A DNA stretch of 64,000 bases, from contig CAJJDO010000153.1 in assembly GCA_905183005.1 (NCBI GenBank), positions 17,124 through 81,123 of the forward strand. Direction: 5' to 3'. Positions 24,662-38,400 of the stretch are shown piece by piece. A program made the translations under genes and the position numbers. Source of the stretch: Paramecium pentaurelia (Eukaryota > Ciliophora > Oligohymenophorea > Peniculida > Parameciidae). The notes beneath the pieces are model-generated. The model was not told the origin of the DNA. It did not search any database and saw nothing but the letters and a program-made list of their open reading frames with translations. Position 1 is the first letter of the stretch; the number at the start of each line of letters is the position of its first letter.

Positions 24662-27600
24662 ATGTATAGGTAAGCCTTTCATCTAAATGTTCTATTATTA
24701 TTATTACTTAGTGCTAATTGTTTTTTACACTCTGTTTATGAAGAATTTAATACTAAATAGATTTTATTTACTAATACAAATTGGAAATGTAGTGATTAAA
24801 CTACTTAAACTTTAGAAGCATTTATTTGTAGTAAAGGAATGGGCTTAGTTAAGCTATTATAAATAAATTAATAATGTAATAAAATTTACAACATAATTGA
24901 CACTAAATTACCCCACTTTTAAATCTAACTATATATTGATGTGTATGGTTATAGTAGTATTGATGGTAATGAAAGTTTTTTTTTAGCAATATTGGAATTA
25001 CCTTTTTAATACTCTTTTTGCCTATCTACTTCCTTGGGTAAATCATTATAATAATGTTCTGGATATAATAATAAATAGTTGATTCGCAAATCATTCTTAA
25101 AAGAAATTAGTCATTCTCAAGAATAAGTTAATTTTGAAATATGGAGTACAACTAATTAAGAATTTTCTGATGAAGCCTATTTATTTAGAAATGTCTAACT
25201 GATTTTAGATAGATGTTACAAAACTTGTAAGACTTGCTCAGGTCAAGGAAAGGAATAGTGTTTAACTTGTTATAATGACATAAGTTTGAGTTCTAGTAAT
25301 TCATGTGATTCTTGTAAGGATCAAACAGTTTAAAAGTTCCTTCAAATTCCAGATGGATGTAAAGATAAATGTGATAATAATAAAGATTATGATGAAGATT
25401 ATGTCTGTATTGAAGATATAAGTAATCATAATTAATAGTATTTTTTAGATCTTTAAGATAAATGTGAAGATAATTGCCTGAAATGTACTAGTACATAAAG
25501 TTGTTTAATTTGTAAACCTTAAAAATATCTCTATTTTGGATAATGTATGGATTAATGTCCAGAATACACAAAAATATATGGAACTAATTGCTTAAGCATT
25601 GTTGATATTATTTCAAAAAATAACAATTTAAGGGTTAAACAATTAGTAAGAGAATTTTATGATCTATCAACAACAAAAAGCTCTACTGATACAATATTTT
25701 AATTTATTTCATCATCTCATTCATTTAATTTCTAAAAAGGTGATGCTATTTATTATAGCTACTTTTCAAATAAAAGAATATTTGGAGGACCATTAGTATG
25801 GGTTAATGGTGCATTTAAATTTACAAAAAATTGGACAGAAGAGTTTTAATTTATTAGAATATTTTTTGAAGTGATTTTAGGGGATATTTAATTAAATAAC
25901 AATATATTTACATATAAATTAAATGATCAATAATTAGAAACAATAACTTTAAAGGAAAATTATTCAGGACAGAATCCAAATATATAGGATCAAATATGGC
26001 CTAATGACTATAAATTCAATATATATCAAGTGGATAAATCTATACATTATTAAATGTCAACAAATAAGTAATTAACTATGGAGATTAAATGTTAAAATAA
26101 TCATGAACTTGCATTTTGTGGGATTTAGAACATGGTTGTAGTTGGAATTTTAAATTGTGAACCTGAATATTACTTTGACTATTATAATTATGAAAGTGAT
26201 AGAAATCCTTGCATTCCAATTTGTGGTGATAAAATAATTGTTGGAGATGAAGAATGTGATGATGGTAATAATGATCCTTTTGATGGATGTTTCAATTGTA
26301 AATATTAATGTGAAGAGCATTGTGATAATTGTATATATGGTTACTGTTTAAGAAAAAAAACCATATATAGACAAAGTTCTTTTAAAATAGAAATTGAATA
26401 TAATTTGGCTTACTATTTAGATGTTATTTCATTATCTTGTATATTTAAATGTAGTATATGCATAAACAATCTATGTTTATAATGTAATTATGGGTATTAC
26501 TTAAACACATATAACAATTTATGTGAGACTCTTTGTGGAGATTCTATCAATTAAGGTAATGAATAATGTGATGATGGTAACTCAGATAACTATGATGGTT
26601 GTTCTAATTGTGAATTGATTTAATATGAAAAATGTGATATAGAATAGGATATCTAAAAATATCATTGTGCTGTCTGTTACTATGGTAAATGCTTAAAATG
26701 CAATGAAGGATATATATTAAATGATGATCTTTGTATTTCAATATGTGGGGATGGTTTAATTAATCCAATAGAAGAAGAATGTGATGTTTAAAGTGGAGAT
26801 GGATGTATTGATTGTAAAATATAAAATGGTTATGTTTGTGGTAAATAAGACTTTTCAACTTGTAAGACATGTGATAAAGAGTGTACTTAATGTGTAAGTT
26901 TAGATAGGATCAATTTAATTTGTAAATCATGTATTGATGGGTATTACAATGTAGAAGATAAATGCTTATAATGTGATTCAAATTGTATTAATTGCAAATT
27001 GCAATCAAATTTATGTACATCATGTTATCGACCTGATTGTGATTTTTGTGAATCAATCCCTGGTCTATTTGCAGATATAAAAACTAAATAATGTAATTCT
27101 ATTTGTGGTGATGGAATTTTAGTTGAATCATATGAGTAGTGTGATGATAATAACCAAAATAATGGAGATGGCTGTGATTCTTAATGTAATTTAGAATTCT
27201 CAGATAATGAAATTAATAAAATGAAGTATTATTTATCCTAAACTAATAATACTTATGATTTGAAACTAAACTCTGAATATCAATTCAAAATTTTATGCAA
27301 TACTATTAATATAATCATAGACAATATGGATATTTAAGATTACAACTATAATTGTACTTAAGTAGATGTATTGACTTGTAGTTTAAAATTTGATTTTAAG
27401 AAATCCATCTATAAATTTAATACAATTCATGCAAAATTATTGTATACAAATTCTATAAACAGAATACTTTCTGAAAATGATAGAAGTATTTTATATGATA
27501 TCACACCAAATGAGTATATTGTTTTAAATAATAATGAAAAATCATAATAGGAATATATATCAAGTGCTCAAGACTCTTTTAGTTTAATATTTTTAATCAT

Positions 27601-28930
27601 GATACCTATATCAATTGTTTTAAATCTTTTTAATTATCTATGGGCGGTTCTAGAAATATTAAGTTGGATCAATAATTTCTATTTTCTTAATGTTAATTAT
27701 CCTTTCAATGTGGAATTATTCTTCTTAAGGAGTGATTGGTCAAACCTCATTGGTTTTCCAACTTATTAAGGATTGAATCAACCTGATAGTAATTATTACT
27801 TTGAAGCTCCAAAAAGATTCAAAGATAAAGGAATTGATCCATTATTCTTTAACAACATATAAGTTCCATTTATGTTTTTACTATCTTCTATCATCATATT
27901 CATAATAAACTATTTACTTTATTTATTCTTTTCTCTACTTAATGATGCCTTGAAAATAAAAATAACTATAAAAAAGGAGAAACATTTTAGTATTTTTAAT
28001 ATTTCAATTAAAAAATAAAATCGGTAAAACTCAATCAAAGTCAATCAATAAATGACAATATAAAATCCATATTTGAAATACATAACAAATCTGTTAAAAT
28101 AGAATTCAGTACATCTCTTAAATTAATTTAAATAAACAATTTCATTATGTTTATTGGATATTACATTAGCAATTCTACTTTAATTATCATATTCAAACAA
28201 TAATTCAAATATCATTGTAGGTTTAAATCAATTTTTTGCAATTATCACAATTGGGATTATAATATTTTAATTGTTTAAACAATATTCAATATTAAATATT
28301 CATAAGCTTCAAGCTAAAAATAAGCATTTTGTGGAGAGATATGGAATTTATTATGAAAACATAAATCCTGAAAATTCATTTGGATATTATTATTAATTTT
28401 TTGGGTAAATCAACAAAATCTTTTATATCTTCTTCATGGTTACTTACTACTATACTCCTCTTATGTAAGTAACTTTATGCTATATATCCTCATCTTTTTG
28501 TTTTGTTTTCCTATTATATTAAAATCCCTATAATTCCAAGAAGGAATATGTAATGGCAATAATATCAAATTTTTGTTTAAGTACCATTATATTAATAACT
28601 ATTTCATTTGCAATTAATGATGAAATAACTGTAGAGTTTATAGAGATAAACAAAAATATTTTAGGTTGGATAATTATTGCTTTAGTCTTAATAGCAATAT
28701 TAATTGAATTTTTTGTTCTGGCTTTTGGAGTACTAATGTATATTTTCAATATTTACTCAATTTTATTGAATCAACTAAGAAATTATAAAAAAAAAAAGGA
28801 ATAAAATGATTAAAATTAAGTATAATAATCATAATAGAAAGAAAAAAAATTTGAAACTACAAATAAAACTACTAAATAACAAAGTGAATTTAAATCAACA
28901 AATTCAAACTTTTCTATTGTATTATTTTGA
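24662..28930 (+). CDS. Large cysteine-rich multi-pass membrane protein
   Basis: A single exon of 1,422 residues, ATG 24662 to TGA 28928-28930. Residues 5-22 form a signal peptide (LNVLLLLLLSANCFLHS). A non-cysteine domain (roughly residues 320-490) interrupts Cys-rich repeats of the type CGDG...ECDDGN...DGC (ICGDKIIVGDEECDDGN, ICGDGILVESYEQCDDN), as in DUF4215/Myxococcus cysteine-rich repeats, alternating with furin-like CxxC repeats. From about residue 970 there are several hydrophobic segments (SLIFLIMIPISIVLNLF, FMFLLSSIIIFIINYLLYLF, the last near 28670-28750). The layout suggests a surface protein with a large extracellular part and a multi-pass C-terminal domain. Such proteins are common in ciliates and mostly uncharacterised. 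The start is supported by the signal peptide. Confidence 0.85.
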
Positions 28931-29655
28931 ATTTCATATTAAATAGATATATATATATTAATTTAAAAATTAAATTTAACTTCAGATTTAAAAAATGTAA
29001 AAATACTTATATTATAATTTATAAACATTATCCAAACTTGTATATTTGGTCACAATAAATTTATTCAAAATATTGATGATGTTTCTATTAATCAGTTTTA
29101 TTAATACTTAACTTTCATTTAATCATATTTTTCATAATATTGATTCTATACATATATCATTCTATGTTTATGAACTTCTGTGCTTATTTAACACAACATT
29201 AAGGTTAAAATTCTTCAAGAAAAAATTAAAATAATAAATGAGAGAAGTAAAAAATATTAATAAGCTATAAAATCCTTTGATATAAACTATATAATGAATG
29301 ATATCTTTATTTTATATTTCATAATTAAAAATATCAAATGAATGAATTCCCTTTGTTATTTTGATATGAATTTTCTTTTCTAAATATATTTCCTTTTTTA
29401 TTTATAAATAAGATATAATTTTAAGAGTTGTTCATTATTTTATCAAAATTGACAATTAACTATTATCAATTTAGCTTAATATTTCTTAAAATATAAAGAT
29501 TTAAATTATATATTTATAATGATCAGTAAGTAAAATCAAATAAATTATTAAATGAAATTTTAATTAAATTAAAAAATTTTGTGTGTTTAAATTATTATAT
29601 ATAAATTGATAAGAACTATAAATTAATTTAATTCATAATCAAACTTTGATGATTA
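28931..29655. other. Convergent intergenic region
   Basis: AT-rich, between the 3' ends of the membrane protein and the histidine kinase. No gene or stable hairpin seen. Confidence 0.5.
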
Positions 29656-31929
29656 TCAATTAAAATTTGAATTAGTTTCAATTTTAAATATTGTTCTAAG
29701 TACTACATTCAATTAATCTTATTTAACAGGTTTCTAAATAAATGTATTGATTCCAATATTTTTACCTTATAGAATGTTTTCTTAAGTATCATATGCAGAA
29801 CATATCACAATAAAAGTTTAATTAGAAGTTATTTCAAGGATCTATAAATTATTATTTGATATTTATACATATTTACTTGTTTGAAAGCCATCCATTCCTG
29901 GCATTTCAATATCCATAAAAATTAATTTGTAGATTGAACAGTGTTTGAACATTTTTTGTTTAACTTTTTCAACTGCTTGAAAACCATCAAATGCTTAATC
30001 AACTGTAATTTTATATTTATTAAGGATCATTTTTAAAGCTATTTAATTAAAAGGAATATCATCTACAATAAGTATATGAACACATTTTTAACATAATAAA
30101 TCTTCTTCTTTTTTTTATGAGAAATCCGATTAAAATTATTTCTATAAATTATTATAATAATCTAGATTCTTTTTTGAAAAATAATCTGGACTTATAGGTA
30201 GTAAAATTTAATGTTACTTTTCAGAATCATTTAGTCTTAATGTCATAAAAGACTCTGATTTTACTTCTTGGAAATTTTTATCGTTTTCAAATTTTAGATT
30301 ATTATTATGAACTATTATAATATTTTTTTAGTGTTGAGTTTATATATGTAATTGATTTTCTTAATGAATCATCTATTCATTTTATTATTTTGGAAAATTT
30401 GATTATAATTATAGATCTTCTATTTGAAATTAAACTATTGTTCCTTTATTTTTTTTTGAAGTAATAATTAATTTATTATCTTTAGATTCAGTCAAACCTT
30501 CTATGAGTTTAGCTGCAATAATCAAACCTAAACCAGCTTATTTACTGCCAGAATGAGATTTTAATACAGCACCAAATTCTATTGTATCATGTAAACTATT
30601 CTAAATTTAATTCAGTTTATGTTCATCTATTCCAATTCCATTATCCTTTACTTTAAAATTAATGTATTATTAACATTCTTATATGATATTTAAACTAATT
30701 CTACCTCCTTCATGAGTATATTTAATTGAGTTATTTAAAAAATTCACCAATAATTATATTATTCTTTGTTTATCATTACGAAAATTACTTCCTATTAAAT
30801 AATTTGAGACTTTAATCTTAAATGTAATGTTTTTTTATTAAGTTTATAGTTTATATAAATGTTCTATTTCATCAATAATCTATTGAATTGTAAAATTAAC
30901 AAGATGATAATGAAATTAATAAGATTAAAGAGCAGCATAATCTAAAATATCATTAATTTAATGAATTAATAAAGTAATTGAACATTATGCTATATTAATA
31001 TAATCTTAAAATTCTTATGTTGTTTATTCATATTTCATAAGATTCAACATTTGATTACAACTATTCAAAGGAGTTCTTAATTCATGGGAAAATGATTTAA
31101 TTAAACTATGATTAATGATGGATTCATCCCTCATTTATTTACATTTGTATTTATTAGTTACATTCTTAATTATAATGAGTAAAACAGGATTATCTTTGTC
31201 ACTATTCGCATTTGAAATGTGACTTTTACTTGAAGATTTAATTTAAGAAGAAGCTGAAATATATTCTTATTATTGATTTGTCATAGAAGTTGGTATAATT
31301 ATTAATTTCAATTTCTTTTAAGAATTATTTGATAATAATTCAGATTAAAGAAGCCATTCATAAATAAAAATCTATTAATTAAATGATGCTTAGTATTCTC
31401 TCTATAATGATATTTCCTTTAATCCTAATATACTAAAATATTTCTAAGGAGAAAGAATAATATCTAAAATATCAACAGGATTATTTGTTAATTATAACTT
31501 TCTTGCTATTTATTAGAGTAAGTGATAGTGATGCTATTTCTTTTATTATATATTTGATGTTTCACTTACATTATCTTGCATTTTAGCATTGTTGACACAC
31601 ACTTTTACTTTTTCCAATACTTATTCACTCCCTTAACATTCTAATATCTTTTCACACTTATTATTAATATAATTTATTATTTAATTCTAATTTATAATCA
31701 ATATTCCATATGGAAATAGATTAATTAGATTTTAATATAATTAAAGCATTTAATTATTAGAATTTCCTTAATTAAGAATATTCTTTTATGATTTAGATAG
31801 ACTAGTTAAGTTTGAATATCTCTTTAATTTCAATTCATCTGGAAGTTCTTTTAATTAAATAGTAAAAAATTTTTTAGGTGATTGAATAATAGTCATTCTG
31901 CTTTATGATCTTATTAATGATTACATCAT
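29656..31929 (-). CDS. Hybrid sensor histidine kinase with receiver domain
   Basis: One exon of 757 residues ending at TGA 29658-29656. The N terminus has a PAS-like stretch (LFPYGILIINQNQIINYI). The kinase shows an H box (KSFSHELRTPLNS), an N box (LLVNFLNNSIKYTHEGG), G1 (VKDNGIGID) and G2 (GLGLIIAAKL). The C-terminal receiver has the acidic pair (ILIVDDIPFN), phosphoacceptor Asp (FMDIEMPGMDGF) and conserved Lys (FIQKPVK). All catalytic residues are present. There is no membrane segment, so it should be soluble: autophosphorylation on His, then transfer to the receiver Asp. The start is one of two adjacent ATGs at 31929 and 31926; a further ATG at 31896 is possible, and the frame is open upstream through six TAA codons, which I take as untranslated. 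Confidence 0.88.
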
Positions 31930-33407
31930 AAAATTTTAAACATGAGGAGGAGATTATTATTATTATTATTAAGATGTATTAAAAGATTAATTTTTGTTAA
32001 ATTTCAAATAATTTGTTATCAATTAATGAATGAAGATTACTACTATAATTGACAAACTTTCTAGTGTATATATATTATAAGTAAGAGTAACTACCCAAAT
32101 TATTCGTATTAATAAATATAAAGGAATTCCTAATCTACAAATTATACTATATTTATGAATTGCAATCCTTATATAGTACTTGTAAGTGATTATGAATAAT
32201 GCACAATTCATAAATATGTTTATTGTCTATGATTAATTCAAAAACAACATTGATTCAATGTAAATTACATAATAGAGAAGAGAAATAACATGTAGTAATA
32301 TATTAAGTGCTAAGCCTCTTTGAATTAATAGATATTAAGATATTCTCATCAATAGACAGACTATTTAAAAGATGAGAAGTTCATAATTTATAGATGATGC
32401 TTAGGTTATTGCTAAAAATATCCACAATGAGCTTTAGGAAATATTAGTGACAAATATTAAAATCAATGATATCTTCTTCAAGATTTTCTTATTTTACACT
32501 TCCATGTTCTTCGATTTAAATATTATCTAAATAATTATTAAACACATAAAATGATATGTTTCTAACAATCATCATAGACGCCAAAAAATCTTATATTTGT
32601 AAAATTAACTCAAATACAATAACTATACTAAAAATATATAATGTAAAAGTTGATTATTATAATATCGCCATTAATCTAGGATAATTTTATTTTATGGCAT
32701 TATTTTTTACTTTCCAAAAATGTTTAAGATTTAAGGTTAAATACTCAAATTTGTTTTCTCATTAAACACTTTCTTTATAATTTAGCGAAAGTTTATTTAA
32801 AATTTAGTCTTCATAAATTAACCATTGGTAACTATCATTTTAAAGAATATATTCATTGTAATTTTAATTAATAATATAAACAAATTTTATTAATTATTAT
32901 TATTTCATTTAATAATTAGCAGTATATTGAAATTTGTAAATGTAATTTATTTATATTAATAAAAATATTGTTTATGCTGAAATTTATTATCTATAAGAAA
33001 CCTTTTGAATTCTCTCATTAATCTTTATTTTATTAAATAGTAATATATAAGTTTATTCTAATAGGATAAATTATATGTTAGGAATTGGTTTTTTTGTGAA
33101 AAGTAGAATATTCGAATTTGTTTTAGCATTTCAATATCCAATTTGAATAAATAAATTATATATAATTATATATATTAATTAAGTTTCTTAATTTAATTTT
33201 AATATAGAAAATTCAAAAATAATATGGATAGTATAGTTTATGAAATCACTACATACATATTGTGATTGATGTACAAATATTATTTATGATATTCAAAATT
33301 TAATTTATTATTCTGATTTAAAAAACTTTTCTATTAAAAAATTTACTTAATATCTATTTATTTATAATGATAACAAATCACAACATTTCTGATGGTTTTA
33401 ATTTATT
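31930..33407. other. 1.5-kb intergenic stretch
   Basis: AT-rich, with TA-rich runs. I could not find a frame that holds up under the ciliate code on either strand. It contains the promoter side of the histidine kinase and the 3' side of the next gene. Confidence 0.45.
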
Positions 33408-34151
33408 TCAGGATTCCTTCAACATATATATAATAAATTTTTTTTCAAAATTGTTAATCACTATTAAATAATCCCCATTATTACTAAATGTACTGGATAT
33501 TCTATTACCTAAAAAAAATAGTGATGATTTAGTTAATTATTCAACATTTTCAAAACCACTAATCAAATTGAGAAATTATGCATTGCTTTTAATTAGAATA
33601 TCTTTAGCTGCATTATATTAGAAAAAAGAATTATCTAAATGATATTCTATTCCCTAAATAGCAATTTCCTTAACTTTAACAAAATTATCCTCATATCTTT
33701 AATATTAATACACTTAAACTTTTAAATCTATTGGTTAAAATACAAAATAGTCATCATTAATAAAACATAAACTTAATCCATGAACTTCAACTTGAATTAT
33801 TTATATGATAACCCATTATTAATCAGATTTTCTTATTACATTGATAGTACTATCATATGAACATGAAATTAATAAGGTATCAGATGGATTTAAGCTTAAA
33901 GAATAAATTGGAGCCATATTATGGCAAATCAAAGTTTAAAAAGACTTCCACTAATTTAAATTATGCCAAAATGTAATCTAACCTTATGAGCCTATTATTG
34001 TAATTGATTCATCTTTATTAATAGTCAGACTGTCAGTAAAAACTAAAGTTTTAAGTTTAAAAATCTATTTGTTATTATTTAAACCAACAATTGAAGCCAC
34101 TTATATTGATCCAAATACTGTATACAAAACTAATTATTTTGATTTTTCCAT
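33408..34151 (-). CDS. Small WD40/beta-propeller-like protein
   Basis: One exon of 247 residues, ATG 34151 to TGA 33410-33408. Two WD40-like blades are visible: SITIIGSQGQITFWHNLNQW and ICHNMAPIYSLSLNPSDTLL followed by SCSYDSTINVI. The rest forms beta-rich sequence without further clear repeats. WD40 proteins act as docking platforms; with so few blades it may complete a propeller with another chain or have diverged blades. No close family recognised. It lies about 1.5 kb upstream of the histidine kinase on the same strand. Confidence 0.65.
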
Positions 34152-35409
34152 ATAATATAATTTTTTTTGCATTCTTTTCTAAGCTAAGAAATATGTTATA
34201 AATTTTAAGTTTCCTAATTTGAAAAAATAAGCACTAATGTAAGTTTTATTAATTGAGAATAGGATTGAAGAATTATGATTAAATATAATTTAATTGGATA
34301 AATGATGTTTAGGAAGGATTTATTATTAATTAATTTGTTCAAACTTATATATTTTTTATTTCTGATTTTTGTTTTGATTTTAATCCATTATTTTATAATT
34401 AATAATGTTTTTGTTGAATTTATATTCAATTAATTTATTAATTAAATATTTAAAACTAATATTATAATTATATATAAATTATTATGATAAATATAAAATA
34501 AAACACAAAAATTACAATCTTTTGATAAGTATTTTTCAAATATAATTATAATTGTATGATTTCTAATAATTGATATAGATTTAATATATTATTAAGTAGT
34601 TTTGTATACTTTTAATAATCTATTAATTATTTTATATTAATTATACAAATCTAATAATATTTAATAATAAAAATTTGATACTTCTATATATAAAGGTCTA
34701 GAAATATATCTAAATATATTAAAAACGAGAGGATTATATTTGTTATTTTTGTAAAAGTGTTAATTCTCATTAGTAGTTTCTTTAATTTTTTTGATTATTT
34801 ATAAGAAAATTAAAATGGATTATGAATAATTTTTATTATTATTTTAGAATCTTTGGTATATAATTTATAAAGATTAGAAGGCTATAATCTAACAAAGCTA
34901 TTTTGAAATATAATTTCTTGAAAGTTTTTGATAAAGTCTTTTCTAAAAAGATTATTAAAAATAATCCTTCAACTTGGATCTAAAGAATAATATAATAAAT
35001 ATGAATTTATAATATTAAATAAATTCTTCGCAATAATATAAATAATTTCAATTACATTTAGTTTTGGAGATAAAAATATCCGATTGACATTGATTATAAA
35101 ATTTAAATAGATAATTTTTTTATTTAAAACTATATGATTTAGCTAAACTTAGGAGATAGTTATAAATGAAATCAATAAATTACTTTCAACAATTGAAATG
35201 AAGAATTTTATTATTTAAAAGATTATTATTTTAATTCGTAAGAATGATGCATTTTGAATAAAAAGGATTCTAATATAAAATAGATGTAAGCCAATATAAG
35301 AAAGATTAAAGGCAAAAATATGTAATTCACAATCTTTGCTAAATGAAAGAATATAATAAATTGTAGAAAATAAGTATAACATAAAAAGCACAAAGGATAA
35401 TGAAAGGTT
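34152..35409. other. Upstream region of the TPR gene, possibly with eroded exons
   Basis: Mostly AT-rich. A short + frame starts at 34815 (MDYEQFLLLFQNLWYII) and stops after 38 codons. Near 35060 the sequence TTTTGGAGATAAAAATAT resembles TTTTGGAGATAGAAATAT at 35463, inside the first TPR-gene exon. This suggests either additional 5' exons or a decayed duplicate of the 5' end. I cannot choose. Confidence 0.35.
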
Positions 35410-38400
35410 ATGGATATTTTATAAATTTTAGATATGGGAGTGTTTTAATTTGAAAATAAAATTTTGGAGATAGAAATATTCTCATAAAATATTTTTTGCA
35501 GAAAATTAGAAAAAGTAAGAAAAATGATATGTAATTGAATAAATTCTAATTAAATAGAATTGGATAGAATTAAATAAAACAAAAATAGAAAATAGAAATT
35601 GAAAGAATCGAAAGATGTTAATTTTAACTCATAAGACTAGAATGAATTGAATTAAACAAATTACTAAAGTATAAATAACATAAATGCATCATTATCAAAT
35701 GAAATAGTATAAATTATTGTTCAGAATTAATAACCTCAATAAAATCAAATTAAAGAAGCATAAAAATTATAAAATAATTAAGCTTATTAGAATGAATCTT
35801 AAAATTCAGATTATTATTATAATAAAGGTTTATATAAATTGATAATTAAAAGCTAACATTTTAGTTGATTAAAATAGATGTGAAGAAGCATTACAATATT
35901 ACGATTTAGCAATTAAAAAAGATCCCAATAATTCGACATATTACAATGAAAAATGTACAAATTACAATTAATATTATTTAGCAATTGCTTTAAAATAATT
36001 GTTAAGGTTTGAAGAAGCACTATAGTGTAATAATGATTCCATTAAAAAAAATCCTGAAAATCCAGATTATTACAACAATAAAGGTAAATTAAAATCTATT
36101 ATGGTTAAAGCAAATACTTTAATAGAATTAAATGATTATAAAGCAGCATTAAAATATTTTGATTAAGCTATTAAAAGAAATCCTTAAAATGCTGGATACT
36201 ATTATAATAAAGGTATCAAATAAATGTATTATGACTAGCAATTACTCTACATGAAATGAATCGTTTATAAGAAGCTTTAGAGTATTATGATTATGCAATA
36301 AAAAAAGATCCAAATAATGCAGATTATTATAACAACAAAGGTTTAATTCTATAATTATACTACAGCAAGTGTTCTACACGACTTAGACCGTTTTGATGAG
36401 GCATTACAATATTACGATTATGCAATAAAAAAGGATTCAAAAAATCCAGATTATTATAACAATAAAGGTAACCATTGATTCATTTATTCTAATGCAGCAA
36501 ACACTTTAGCCTAAATAGAAAGATTTGATGAAGCATTATAATATTATGAAAAAGCTATATAAATAGATCCTGAAAATCCAGAATATTATAATAATAAAGG
36601 TATTTAAATTATTAATAAGCTAATACTTTACATTAATTTTAAGATTATGATTAAGCATTTATAGTTGAGAAGGCTGCTATTCAAATGAATCCAGAAAAAG
36701 AAATTTATTATAAAGTTTAAAGTAAAAATAATATAATATTTACAGCAAATACTTTATTAAAATTGAATAGATTTGAAGAGGCTTTAGAACACTCTGAATG
36801 TGCTATTTAAAGAAATCCTTAAAATAGTGATAATTATAAATAAAAAGGTAAGAAATAAGAAAATAATATATTAGGATTTACTTTACATTTAATGAATCGT
36901 TTTAATGAAGCTTTAGAGAACTATGATAAGGCCATTTAAAAAAATCCTGAAAATGCTGAATAGTATTATTATTAGGGTAATTTGAAATAAATATCATAGC
37001 ACATACTTTATTATATATGAACCGTTATGAAGAAGCATTAGAAAATTTCCACAATGCTATTTAAAGAGACCCTGAAAATTCTTTTTCATATTATTATAAA
37101 GGTAAAATGAAAAAATACCCTAGCTATTGCTTTACACTAATTGTAACGTTATGAAGAAGCATTAGAATATTATGATTATAGTATTTAGAAAAATCCTAAA
37201 GAATCTGATAAGTATTTTTCTAAATGTATCATTAAAAATTATTGATTAGCAATTACTTTAGTGGAAATGAATCGCTTTGAAGAAGCATTACAAAATTCTA
37301 ATTTAGCCATTCAAAAAGATCCTTAAAAATCTGATTATTATTTGTAGAAAGGTACAAATTATCAAAATTATTTATTAGCGTAAATTTTATTAAAATTGAA
37401 CCGTGAAGAAGAAGCATTAAAAGAGTTTGATAATGCGATATCATAAGACCCTGAAAATCCTATTTATTATAATGATAAAGGCATCCATTGTTATTTCATT
37501 ATAAATAGCTTTTGCTTTAAACGAATTAAATAGAATTGATGAAGCATTAGAACATTATGAATTAGCTATTTCAAAAGATCCAGAAAAACCAGAATATTTC
37601 AATAATAAAGGTATATAATAAAATAGGTATTATTTTAACAGCATAGTTGTTATTCAAACTGAATAGGTTAGAAGAAGCATTAGAGTATTATAATTACTCT
37701 ATTTAAATAGATTCTGAAAATCCTGAATATTATTATAATAAATGTAAATATCAAATAAATAATAATTTAATAGCAATCGTTTTACAAAAATTGTTACTTT
37801 TTTAAGAATCTTTGGAATCAATTGAAATTGCTATTCAGAAAAATCCAGAAAATCCATTATTTTTTAATCGAAAAGGTATTATATAAAATAAGCATATTTT
37901 TAGGAAGTGTTTTAACCAAACTGAATCGATTAGAGGAAGCATTAGAATTTTTTGATTATGCGATATAGAGAATACCTTAAAATGGTGCATTTTATTATAA
38001 TAAAGGTAAAATATATGATGTTTATTCATCAGCAATTGTTCTATAAGAACTAAATCAATTAGAAGAAGCATTAAAATATTATGATTATGCAATTGAGAAA
38101 GATTCTAAAAATGCAGATTATTATAATAATAAAGGTATCAATCAAATGAATTATTGTACAGCAATTACTTTAAATAAACTAAAATAATTTCAAAAAGCCT
38201 TAGAATAATTTGATTATGCAATTAGTTTTAATGCTGAAAATCCAGATCAGTATCATAATAAAGGTAAAATTTAACATGTAATCTTATAGCAAATGTGCTA
38301 GTTGAATAAAACAGAGATGAAGAAGCATTGAAATTTTATGATATAGCTATAGAGAAGAATCCTGATAATCCAGAATATTATAATAATAAAGGTATATCAA

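Noticed and set aside
37835..38092. Minus-strand frame opposite the TPR exons
   Set aside because: It is antisense to two TPR exons and their introns; the + strand exons follow the strict 102-nt pattern.
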